Source of the DNA: Oscillospiraceae bacterium | GTDB taxonomy: Bacteria; Bacillota; Clostridia; Lachnospirales; Lachnospiraceae | Direction: 5' to 3' | NCBI GenBank assembly: GCA_021771715.1 | Contig: JAETOO010000014.1 | Location: 124,001 to 188,000 of the forward strand | Length of the DNA: 64,000 nucleotides | Shown: positions 52,457-60,799 of the stretch, one piece after another | How positions within the stretch are numbered: the stretch's first letter is position 1 | Layout: the number at the start of each line of letters is the position of its first letter | Notes under the pieces: model-generated | Database searches by the model: none | Seen by the model: only the letters and a program-made list of their open reading frames with translations | What the model was told of the DNA's origin: nothing | Position numbers and translations under genes: made by a program

Positions 52457-54349
52457 ATGGGAGACTTTAAGTTGACAACAGTAGAAGAGTTCGAGGCTGC
52501 TACCGAACGTCTTCTGGAGACTGGCAAAAAGGTGGGAGCTGACGGCTGGCAGTACCGTGTAAAGAACCAGACCCCGCACTGTAAGTTCGGTGAGCAGGGT
52601 ATCTGCTGCCGGATCTGCGCGATGGGCCCGTGCCGCATCACCCCGAAGGCTCCGAGAGGAATCTGCGGCTGTGACGTTCACGGCATCGTAGCGCGTAATT
52701 ATCTGAAATTTACGGCGGGCGGCTCTGCGACGCACTCCGATCACGGCCGTGAGATCTGCCACACGCTGTACTGCACAGATCCGAACGGCGCATATAAGGT
52801 AAAGGATCCTGAGAAGCTGATCCGCATCGCGAAGGAGTGGGGCGTTGAGACCGAGGGCAAGGATATCTACGATCTGGCTCACGAGATGGCACTGTTGGCT
52901 CTGGGCGAGTACGGCAAGGTATTCGGCTACCAGAACTTCATCAACAGAGCGCCGGAGCACACCCAGGAGCTGTGGAAGAAGCAGGAGATCGCTCCGCGTG
53001 CGATCGACCGTGAGGTTTCCTGTTCCCTGCACATGACCCATATGGGATGTTCCTCCCTGCCGGAGGCTCTGATCCGTCAGTCCCTGAGATCCGGTCTGTG
53101 CGACGGCTGGGGCGGTTCGATGGCAGGCACGGAGTTCTCCGATGTCCTGTTTGGCACGCCGAAGCCGATCGAGACCGAGGCGAACCTCGGCGTTATGAAC
53201 GCTGACAACGTAAACATCGTCGTGCACGGGCATGATCCGTCACTTTCCGAGATGATCTGTGAGATCGCGGACAGCCCGGAGATGATCGCATACGCGAAGG
53301 AGAAGGGTGCGAAGGGCATCACGATCTCCGGTGTCTGCTGTACCTCCAACGAGGTGGCAATGCGCCGCGGTATCCCGATGGCAGGTAACTTCCTGCAGCA
53401 GGAGAACGTAGTCCTGACAGGCGCTTGTGAGCTGATCGTCGTGGACGTTCAGTGTATCTTCCCGGCATTAGGGCCTCTTTCCAAGTGCTTCCACACGAAG
53501 TTCGTCACGACTTCCCCGGTAGCGCAGATGCCGGATTCCGATTTCATCCGTTTCAGCCCGGAGAATGCGACGGAGAACGCGAAGGCGATCGTAAAGATGG
53601 CAATCGACAACTTCGAGAACAGAAAGCCGGAGCTGGTACATATCCCGCAGATGAAGCAGAAGGCGACCGTCGGATACTCGGTCGAGGCAATCAAGAAGCA
53701 GCTTGACACCGTTGCGAACTCTCAGGTAGACGAGTTCGGCACGACGAAGCCGCTGATCGAGTGCATCACCTCCGGCGTACTCCGCGGTGCGGTAGCAATG
53801 GTAGGCTGCAACAACCCGAAGGTAAGACCGGATACCGCTCACATTGAGCTGATGAAGAAGCTGATCGCGAACGATATCATCATCGTGGCATCCGGATGTT
53901 CCGCACAGGCAGCTGCAAAGGCTGGTCTGATGGACAAGAGAGCGAAGGATCTGTGCGGCGCAGGCCTGAAGAGAGTCTGCGAGCTGGCTGACATCCCGCC
54001 GGTACTGCACATGGGCTCCTGCGTGGACATCAGCCGTATGATGGTGCTGGTGGCAGAGCTTGCGAAGGATTCCGGACTGAACATCTCCCAGCTGCCTGTA
54101 GTCGGCTGTGCTCCGGAGTGGATGTCCGAGAAGGCAGTATCCATCGGTAACTACGTTGTGGCGACAGGTCTTGACACCTTCCTGGGCGTAGATCCGTATG
54201 TGAGCGGCTCCGACAAGGTGGCAGAGCTTCTGACCAGCGGCATCAGAGACTGGGTAGAGGCTGCTTACACCGTAGAGAAGGATATCGACAAGCTCGGCGA
54301 CAAGATGATTGAGCGCATCGAGGAGAAGAGAAGAGCGATTGGTATCTGA
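52457..54349 (+). CDS. acsA: Carbon monoxide dehydrogenase catalytic subunit
   Basis: A 630-residue Ni-Fe-S CO dehydrogenase that reduces CO2 to CO for acetyl-CoA synthesis. The N-terminal cysteine cluster C42, C50, C51, C54 and C59 (B and D cluster ligands) is present, with NIVVHGHDPSLSEMI carrying the catalytic His region. Later Cys in GVCCTSNE, CELIVVDVQCIFPAL and ASGCSAQAAAKAGL match C-cluster regions. Length is typical of AcsA/CooS. AAGGAGG precedes the ATG. It is flanked by two maturation ATPases, and codons are biased to GTA/GCA, consistent with very high expression. Confidence 0.98.
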   Translation: MGDFKLTTVEEFEAATERLLETGKKVGADGWQYRVKNQTPHCKFGEQGICCRICAMGPCRITPKAPRGICGCDVHGIVARNYLKFTAGGSATHSDHGREICHTLYCTDPNGAYKVKDPEKLIRIAKEWGVETEGKDIYDLAHEMALLALGEYGKVFGYQNFINRAPEHTQELWKKQEIAPRAIDREVSCSLHMTHMGCSSLPEALIRQSLRSGLCDGWGGSMAGTEFSDVLFGTPKPIETEANLGVMNADNVNIVVHGHDPSLSEMICEIADSPEMIAYAKEKGAKGITISGVCCTSNEVAMRRGIPMAGNFLQQENVVLTGACELIVVDVQCIFPALGPLSKCFHTKFVTTSPVAQMPDSDFIRFSPENATENAKAIVKMAIDNFENRKPELVHIPQMKQKATVGYSVEAIKKQLDTVANSQVDEFGTTKPLIECITSGVLRGAVAMVGCNNPKVRPDTAHIELMKKLIANDIIIVASGCSAQAAAKAGLMDKRAKDLCGAGLKRVCELADIPPVLHMGSCVDISRMMVLVAELAKDSGLNISQLPVVGCAPEWMSEKAVSIGNYVVATGLDTFLGVDPYVSGSDKVAELLTSGIRDWVEAAYTVEKDIDKLGDKMIERIEEKRRAIGI

Positions 54350-54385
54350 TGAGATCTGTTAGAGAGAAGAACCAGAGGTGAGACT

Positions 54386-55156
54386 ATGAAGATTGCTGTT
54401 ACCGGAAAGGGCGGCGTAGGAAAGACAACGTTTGCGGCGACGCTGGCGCGGCTGTACGCGGATGAGGGACATCCGGTGCTTGCGGCGGACGCGGACCCGG
54501 ATGCGAATCTCGGGCTGGCGCTCGGATTTACGGATGAGGAGATCGACGAGATCGTCCCCATCTCCAAGATGCGCAAGCTCGTCGAGGAGCGGACCGGCGC
54601 GGACGAATTTAATAAAATCTTCAAGCTGAATCCGAAGGTGGATGACATTCCTGACAAGTATGCGAAGACATGCAACGGGGTGAAGCTGCTCGTGCTCGGC
54701 ACGATTGAGACGGGCGGAAGCGGGTGCGTCTGCCCCGAGCATGTCATGCTGAAGCGCATTATCAATCATCTGATGCTGCACTCGGGGGATGTGGTGATTC
54801 TTGACATGGAGGCCGGGCTTGAGCATCTCGGACGCGGCACGACGAGCGGCATGGACGCGTTTGTCGTCGTGATCGAGCCGGGTGCGCGGAGCGTACAGAC
54901 CTACCGGAATGTCAAGCGTCTTGCCAGCGACCTCGGCGTGCATCAGGTCATGGTGGTTGCGAATAAGGTGCGTTCCGCTGACGACGAGGAGTTTATTCGA
55001 TCCAAGATTCCGGCAGAGGATCTGCTCGGGTTCATTCATTACAATTCCGAGGTCATAGATGCGGACCGTCAGGGACAGTCCCCCTATGATTTCAGCGAGA
55101 AGCTGATTGAGGAAGTGCGCAGTATTAAAGAAAAAATAGATCACTCAAAGAATTGA
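54386..55156 (+). CDS. Second CooC-type ATPase (AcsF-like, ACS/CODH maturation)
   Basis: A 256-residue MinD-type ATPase paralogous to CooC. Deviant Walker A is GKGGVGKTTF near the N-terminus, and the metal-binding pair is C114-V-C116 in SGCVCPEHVMLK. DMEAGLEHLGRGT is the Walker B region. Position directly before acsB fits AcsF, the ATPase that activates acetyl-CoA synthase with nickel, but a role on CODH is also possible. It overlaps nothing; acsB follows 15 bases after the stop. Confidence 0.92.
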   Translation: MKIAVTGKGGVGKTTFAATLARLYADEGHPVLAADADPDANLGLALGFTDEEIDEIVPISKMRKLVEERTGADEFNKIFKLNPKVDDIPDKYAKTCNGVKLLVLGTIETGGSGCVCPEHVMLKRIINHLMLHSGDVVILDMEAGLEHLGRGTTSGMDAFVVVIEPGARSVQTYRNVKRLASDLGVHQVMVVANKVRSADDEEFIRSKIPAEDLLGFIHYNSEVIDADRQGQSPYDFSEKLIEEVRSIKEKIDHSKN

Positions 55157-55171
55157 TTGGAGGAAAGAAAC

Positions 55172-57295
55172 ATGACATTATTTGATGTTGTATTTAGTGG
55201 AAATGATGCGGTCTACGGCCTGACCGAGAACGCAATCAACGAAGCTATTGCAAAGTACGGCGAGGACAAAGCAGTCGCGTTCCCGGATACCGCTTACAGC
55301 CTTCCGTGCTACTACGGCGTGACAGGCACAAAGGTAGGCAACCTCGGCGAGCTGAAGGCAGCGCTCGGCGTTGTCAAGACTCTGATGACCAGAGAGCAGA
55401 AGCTGAACGATGCGTTCATGTCCGGCGTGGCGACAGCTCTGTGCGCAGAGTTCATCGAGGTTCTCAAATACATCGACGGTGCGACGCCGTACGAGGCTCC
55501 GTGCTACGGCCACCTCGCAGACGCAGTGATCCGTGAGCTGGGCGTTCCGCTTGTAACGGGCGATATCCCGGGCGTGGCGGTTCTCCTCGGCGCGGCTCCG
55601 ACGACGGAGGATGCGGTTGCTCTGGTAAAGAGCTATCAGTCTCAGGGTATTCTGGTAACGCTGACAGGCGGCATCATCGATCAGCTCGAGGAGGCTGGCT
55701 ACAAGACCGGCGCGAACGTGCGTGTGATCCCGCTTGGCAAGGATGTGACTTCCGTGATCCATGTCGTATCGGTTGCAATCCGTGCGGCTCTGATCTTCGG
55801 CAACGTGACGCCGGGCGATGCAGGCGCTCTGATGGAGTACACCATGAAGCGCGTGCCGGCATTCGTAAACGCATTCGCTCCGCTTGATCCGGTGATCGTG
55901 GCGTGCGGCGCAGGCGCGATCGCACTCGGCTTCCCGGTAGTCACGAACGAGGATACGTTCAAGGTTCCGAAGAGCCTGATCAACCAGCCGGATGTCTCCA
56001 AGTTCAACGCGACCTCCCTTGAGGCGAGAGACATCAAGATCAAGATCACAAATATTGACATTCCGGTAGCGTACGCATCCGCATTCGAGGGCGAGATCAT
56101 CCGCCGTAAGGATATGCAGGTTGAGTTCGACGGTTCCCGCGTGGACTGCTTCGAGCTGGTACAGACGAAGGAGATGAGCGAGATCGAGGATCACAAGATC
56201 GAGCTGATCGGACCGGACATCGACACGTTCGAGGTAGGCTCCAAGCACTCTCTGGCGTACATCGTAGAGGTGGCGGGCAAGAGCATGCAGGCAGATTTCG
56301 AGCCGGTTATCGAGCGTAAGTTCCACTCCTACCTGAACTGTGTGGAGGGCGCATATCATACCGGACAGCGTGACATGTTCCGTATCCGTATCGGCAAGGA
56401 TACGTTTGCGGCAGGCTTCCGCGCAAAGCACATCGGCGAGATCCTCTACGCGAAGGTAAAGAGCGAGTTCGCTGCTGTCGTTGACAAGTGCCAGGTAAAG
56501 ATCATCACGGACGCAGAGCTCTGCACAAAGCTTCGTCATGAGCTGGCAATCCCGGTATTTGACAAGCGTGACGAGCGTCTGCTGACTCTGACCGACGAGA
56601 GCGTTGACGTATACTACAGCTGCATCATGTGCCAGGCGTTCTCCCCGAGCCACGTCTGCGTGGTTACCCCGGAGAGACTGGGACTTTGCGGCGCCGTTTC
56701 GTGGCTGGATGCAAAGGCGACGAACGAGCTGGATCCGCAGGGACCGTGCCAGGTTATCACAAAGGAGAGACCGATCGACGAGAGAATCGGTGAGTACGAG
56801 GATGTCAACGAGGCAGTCAACAAGTTCTCGCAGGGCGCGCTGGACGATGTGTCTCTGTACTCCATCATCGAGAAGCCGATGACGAGCTGCGGATGCTTCG
56901 AGTGTATCTGCGGTATCGAGCCGCTGTCGAACGGTGTCTGCATCGCGAACCGTGAGTACGCAGGCATGACCCCGATCGGCATGACGTTCTCCGAGCTGGC
57001 TTCTATGACCGGCGGCGGAGTTCAGACCCCGGGCTTCATGGGCCACGGCAAGCACTTCATCGCTTCCAAGAAGTTCATGAAGGCAGAGGGCGGCGTAGCG
57101 CGTATCGTCTGGATGCCGAAGGAGCTGAAGGAGCAGGTGGCAGAGAGACTGAATGCGACGGCGAAGGAGCTGTATAATATCGACAACTTCTCCGATATGA
57201 TCGGCGACGAGACCATCGCTGAGGATCCGGAGACCTTGCTGGCGTTCCTTGAGGAGAAGGGCCACCCGGCACTCTCGATGGAGCCGATGATGTAA
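55172..57295 (+). CDS. acsB: Acetyl-CoA synthase (CODH/ACS alpha subunit)
   Basis: A 707-residue enzyme that joins CO, a methyl group and CoA. A-cluster ligands are all present: C484, C487, C496 and C506 for the Fe4S4, and C573-G574-C575 for the distal nickel. The constant offset of 22 from Moorella numbering (C506, C509, C518, C528; C595-G-C597) supports homology over the full length, including the N-terminal domain that contacts CODH. The start at 55172 follows TTGGAGGAAAG; a TTG at 55157 would swallow the ribosome site. Codon bias indicates strong expression. Confidence 0.98.
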   Translation: MTLFDVVFSGNDAVYGLTENAINEAIAKYGEDKAVAFPDTAYSLPCYYGVTGTKVGNLGELKAALGVVKTLMTREQKLNDAFMSGVATALCAEFIEVLKYIDGATPYEAPCYGHLADAVIRELGVPLVTGDIPGVAVLLGAAPTTEDAVALVKSYQSQGILVTLTGGIIDQLEEAGYKTGANVRVIPLGKDVTSVIHVVSVAIRAALIFGNVTPGDAGALMEYTMKRVPAFVNAFAPLDPVIVACGAGAIALGFPVVTNEDTFKVPKSLINQPDVSKFNATSLEARDIKIKITNIDIPVAYASAFEGEIIRRKDMQVEFDGSRVDCFELVQTKEMSEIEDHKIELIGPDIDTFEVGSKHSLAYIVEVAGKSMQADFEPVIERKFHSYLNCVEGAYHTGQRDMFRIRIGKDTFAAGFRAKHIGEILYAKVKSEFAAVVDKCQVKIITDAELCTKLRHELAIPVFDKRDERLLTLTDESVDVYYSCIMCQAFSPSHVCVVTPERLGLCGAVSWLDAKATNELDPQGPCQVITKERPIDERIGEYEDVNEAVNKFSQGALDDVSLYSIIEKPMTSCGCFECICGIEPLSNGVCIANREYAGMTPIGMTFSELASMTGGGVQTPGFMGHGKHFIASKKFMKAEGGVARIVWMPKELKEQVAERLNATAKELYNIDNFSDMIGDETIAEDPETLLAFLEEKGHPALSMEPMM

Positions 57296-57324
57296 AAAGC
57301 ATCCTGCGGCTCTGCTGTGGGATA

Positions 57325-57348
57325 GGGGATTTGCTTCTGCAAATCCCC
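57325..57348 (+). promoter_or_regulatory. Intercistronic hairpin between acsB and acsD
   Basis: Perfect ten-base stem GGGGATTTGC / GCAAATCCCC with loop TTCT, no T run. A second imperfect GC-rich stem follows at about 57381-57412. They probably modulate mRNA stability or partial read-through from acsB into acsD. Confidence 0.55.
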
Positions 57349-57438
57349 GTATAAAATAACATAAATTCTTTTCACCAACTCTCCCCCGGAGCGCCTGCGC
57401 TTCCCGGGAGCATGCAAACACAAGGAGGTAACGAAACA

Positions 57439-58380
57439 ATGCCGTTTACTGCAAAATCAGGAAAATTCAGTGCCAGCATCAACACCCTGACGATGGGCAC
57501 TGGCGAAAAAGCAATCGTTCTCGGTGGCGAGAATGTATTACCGTTCTATACATTCGATGCTCCGATTGAGAACGCACCGAAGGTAGGAATCGAGATCACG
57601 GACGGCGGTCTTGAGGCTGAGCCGGAGTGTGTCAAGAAGTATTACGAAGGCTGCGAGACGATCGTGGACATGGCTAAGAAGGCTGCAACCTTCGAGGGCG
57701 TAGATTTCCTGAGCATCCATCTGGAGGGCGGAGATCCGAATGGCGAGAACAAGCCGACCGAGGAGCTGATCAAGATCGTGAAGGAAGTTGCAGAGGCAGT
57801 GGACCTCCCGATCGTCATCAGCGGATGTAAGAACGTTGAGAAGGATTCGGAGATCTTTGCGAAGGCATCCGAGGTACTCAGCGGGAAGAATGCCGTAATG
57901 CTTGCGGCAAAGGAAGAGAACTACAAGAATGTCGGCGCATCGGCAGGTCTTGCTTACAAGCAGATCGTAGGTGCTGAGTCCGCTGACGATATCAACCTTG
58001 CAAAGCAGTTGAACGTACTGCTGACACAGCTCGGTGTAGACGCGAAGTCCATCGTGATGAACGTAGGTACTGCAGCGGCAGGCTACGGCTACGAGTATGT
58101 GGTATCCACTATGGACCGTATCAAGGCAGCGGCTCTTCAGCAGGGTGACGCGACACTGCAGATGCCGATTATTACTCCTGTTGCATCTGAGACATGGGGC
58201 ATCAAAGAGTCCATCGCTACGGAGGAGGATATGCCGGAGTGGGGCGATCAGGAAGCGCGCGGAATCGACATGGAGGTAGAGACTGCAGCGGCAGATCTGG
58301 CTTCCGGTTCGAATGCGGTGATTCTGAAGCACCCGGTTTCTGTAGCTACGATTTCGAAGATGATCAAGGCTCTGGTGTAA
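57439..58380 (+). CDS. acsD: Corrinoid iron-sulfur protein small subunit
   Basis: A 313-residue TIM-barrel subunit that shares binding of the cobamide with AcsC. Landmarks include GGENVLPFYTFDAPIENAP, FLSIHLEGGDPNGENK, GYGYEYVVSTMDRIKAAALQQGD and the conserved LKHPVSVATI near the end. AAGGAGG lies ten bases before the ATG at 57439; an ATG at 57412 lies upstream of that site. The subunit has no Fe-S cysteine motif, as expected. It is co-expressed with acsC and acsE. Confidence 0.97.
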   Translation: MPFTAKSGKFSASINTLTMGTGEKAIVLGGENVLPFYTFDAPIENAPKVGIEITDGGLEAEPECVKKYYEGCETIVDMAKKAATFEGVDFLSIHLEGGDPNGENKPTEELIKIVKEVAEAVDLPIVISGCKNVEKDSEIFAKASEVLSGKNAVMLAAKEENYKNVGASAGLAYKQIVGAESADDINLAKQLNVLLTQLGVDAKSIVMNVGTAAAGYGYEYVVSTMDRIKAAALQQGDATLQMPIITPVASETWGIKESIATEEDMPEWGDQEARGIDMEVETAAADLASGSNAVILKHPVSVATISKMIKALV

Positions 58381-58457
58381 GATCAGACGGTTTTACACGG
58401 AGATCATAGAAAGGATATTGGTATCCGTTTGTCCGGATAGAAGGAGGATATAGAACA

Positions 58458-59804
58458 ATGGCATTAAAAGGTCTTGATATTTTTAAATTATCACCGAAGA
58501 AGAACTGTAAGGAATGCGGTTCTCCGACATGTATGGCCTTCTCCATGAAGGTAGCGCAGGGCGCGGTCAGCATTGACGCATGCCCGTATTTCTCAGAGGA
58601 CGCAAAGGCGGCTATGAGCGAGGCGACCGCTCCGCCAATGAAGACGATCAAGGTCGGCGCCGGCGAGAATGAGATGGTGCTGGGCGGCGAGACCGTGCTG
58701 TTCCGTCATGAGAAGACATTTGTAAACAAGACAAGATATGCAGTGGACATCTGCAGCTGCATGGATGACGCGACGATCGAGGCGAAGGTAGCGGAGCTGA
58801 AGCACGTAGATTACGAGCGTATCGGTGAGCGGATGTACGTCGAGATGATCGACGTAGAGTATGATCCGGCGAGCGGCGCAGACCGTTACGTTGAGGTTGT
58901 GAAGAAAGTTGCAGGCGAGGGCAGAGTCCTGATCCTGGACTGCCAGGACGTTGAGGTGGCGAAGGCTGCACTCGATGTGTGCAAGGATGCGAAGCCGGTG
59001 CTGAACGGCGCAAATGCACAGAACTATGAGGCGATGAGCAAGCTGGCGACAGAGGCTGGCGTAGTGCTTGGCGTTTACGGCGCAGACGAGAACGAGCTGT
59101 TTGACACACTCGCAGCTCTGGAGAAGCTTGGCAACAAGAATCTGGTATTCAATGCGTGCACGTCTTCCGTGAAGGCAGCGTTCGCTACGGCGGTACAGTT
59201 CCGTAAGGCAGCGATCAAGGACAGCAACCGTACCTGCGGTTATCCGTCGATCGTGAATGTGTCCAAGCTGGCGAAGGGCGATTCCCATCTGCAGGCAGCG
59301 CTTCTGTCCCTGTTCACCGTGAAGTACGGTTCCATCGTAATTGCAGAGAAGATCAGCTACGCAGAGGCGCTTCCGCTCTACGGCCTGAGACAGAACGTCT
59401 TCACCGACCCGCAGAAGCCGATGAAGGTTGAGCCGGGCATCTACCGCATCAATGGCGCAGACGAGAACTCGATCTGCCTGACGACGGTTGACTTCGCTCT
59501 GACCTACTTTGTAGTATCCGGTGAGCTGGAGCGCTCTGGCGTACCGTGCAACCTGATCATCAATGACGCAGGCGGACTCTCCGTGCTGACCTCCTGGGCA
59601 GCAGGTAAGTTCTCCTCGAGCTCCATCGCGAAGTTCTTCCAGGAGCAGGATATCGAGGGCAAGATCAAGTGCCGCAAGCTCTGCATCCCGGGCAAGGTAG
59701 CAGTGCTCAAGGGCGAGCTGGAGGCGAAGATGCCGGGCTGGGAGATCATCGTAGCTCCGCGTGAGGCTGTACAGCTTGTGAAGTTCCTGAAGGACATGCA
59801 GTAA
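58458..59804 (+). CDS. acsC: Corrinoid iron-sulfur protein large subunit
   Basis: A 448-residue protein with the N-terminal Fe4S4 domain: C17, C20, C25 and C42, identical in position to the characterised Moorella protein. The central TIM barrel and C-terminal Rossmann-like domain (about 320-448; DAGGLSVLTSWAAGKFSS) bind the cobamide. It carries the methyl group from AcsE to AcsB. AAGGAGG precedes the ATG. A short GC stem (GGTATCC/GGATA) lies in the gap after acsD. Confidence 0.97.
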   Translation: MALKGLDIFKLSPKKNCKECGSPTCMAFSMKVAQGAVSIDACPYFSEDAKAAMSEATAPPMKTIKVGAGENEMVLGGETVLFRHEKTFVNKTRYAVDICSCMDDATIEAKVAELKHVDYERIGERMYVEMIDVEYDPASGADRYVEVVKKVAGEGRVLILDCQDVEVAKAALDVCKDAKPVLNGANAQNYEAMSKLATEAGVVLGVYGADENELFDTLAALEKLGNKNLVFNACTSSVKAAFATAVQFRKAAIKDSNRTCGYPSIVNVSKLAKGDSHLQAALLSLFTVKYGSIVIAEKISYAEALPLYGLRQNVFTDPQKPMKVEPGIYRINGADENSICLTTVDFALTYFVVSGELERSGVPCNLIINDAGGLSVLTSWAAGKFSSSSIAKFFQEQDIEGKIKCRKLCIPGKVAVLKGELEAKMPGWEIIVAPREAVQLVKFLKDMQ

Positions 59805-59916
59805 TTGCCGGTTCTCTGTGCGGGAGTTCCCGCAGAAGGAGGACAGGAATCCGAGGTTCATCGCCCGCCCGGCATCTGCCGGCGGGCGGTCAATATAACG
59901 ATAAAGGAGAAGAACA

Positions 59917-60702
59917 ATGGGAAAATTTGTAGTAATCGGTGAGAGACTTTCCACCACAGCTCCGATCATCAACAAGGCGTTCACGGAGAGAGATCCGGAG
60001 CCGGTGCTCAAGAGAGCAGAGCAGCAGCTGAAGGCCGGCGCTACGTATCTTGATGTCAACATCGGACCGGCAGAGAGCGACGGCGAGGACCTGATGAAGT
60101 GGGCAGTTACCCTTCTTCAGAGCCACTTCGACAACGTTCCGCTGGCACTGGATACCGCGAACAAGAAGGCAATCGAGGCTGGTATCTCCGTGTACAACCG
60201 CGCAAAGGGCAAGCCGATCGTAAACTCTGCGGACGCAGCAGGACGTATCGAGTACCTGGACCTTGCTGCAGCGAACGATGCGATCTGTATCGCGCTCTGC
60301 AACGGCGAGGGCATTGCGAAGGACAACGACGAGCGTATGATGTACTGCCAGACGCTGCTCGAGAGAGGTATGGAACACGGCATGGAGGCTGAGGACATCT
60401 GGTTTGATCCGTTATTCCTGGTTGTAAAGGGCATGCAGGACAAGCAGATGCAGATCCTTGAGTGCATCAAGATGTTCAGCGACATGGGCCTGAACTCCAC
60501 CGGCGGACTCTCCAACAACTCCAACGGTATGCCGAAGGCGATCCGTCCGATCATGGACTCCGCTCTGGTAGCAATGGCGATGATGCAGGGCCTTACCTCT
60601 GCAATCGTAAACCCGAACGACCTGCGTCTGATGGAGACGATCAAGTCCTGTGACGTATTCAAGGGCAACACGCTCTACGCTGACTCCTATCTGGAGATCT
60701 AA
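59917..60702 (+). CDS. acsE: Methyl-THF:corrinoid iron-sulfur protein methyltransferase
   Basis: A 261-residue pterin-binding TIM barrel that moves the methyl group from methyl-THF to the cobalt of AcsCD. FVVIGERLSTTAP, LDVNIGPAESDGEDLMKWAV, ALDTANKKAIEAG, KPIVNSADAAGR and GLSNNSNGMPKAIRP match the pterin site. AAAGGAGAAG precedes the ATG. A strong terminator-like stem follows, separating it from acsV, so AcsV is probably made at a lower level. Confidence 0.97.
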   Translation: MGKFVVIGERLSTTAPIINKAFTERDPEPVLKRAEQQLKAGATYLDVNIGPAESDGEDLMKWAVTLLQSHFDNVPLALDTANKKAIEAGISVYNRAKGKPIVNSADAAGRIEYLDLAAANDAICIALCNGEGIAKDNDERMMYCQTLLERGMEHGMEAEDIWFDPLFLVVKGMQDKQMQILECIKMFSDMGLNSTGGLSNNSNGMPKAIRPIMDSALVAMAMMQGLTSAIVNPNDLRLMETIKSCDVFKGNTLYADSYLEI

Positions 60703-60728
60703 TTCAGAACTGTTTCGTGAGGAAAAGG

Positions 60729-60757
60729 AAAACAGGAGCTGCGAGGCTCCTGTTTTG
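60729..60757 (+). terminator. Terminator-like stem between acsE and acsV
   Basis: Perfect 11-base stem AAAACAGGAGC / GCTCCTGTTTT with a six-base loop, ending in TTTT. It looks intrinsic in both directions. No new promoter is obvious before acsV, so partial termination is likely. Confidence 0.75.
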
Positions 60758-60799
60758 CGGCTTATCTGGAATACAATATGCGAACTGGAAGGATCAATT

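Noticed and set aside
55178-57439. 753-codon minus-strand frame opposite acsB
   Set aside because: Composition is Leu/Arg/Ala-rich with no motif; acsB on the plus strand has every A-cluster ligand. Similar shadows oppose smc (19710-21419) and acsC (58593-60062).
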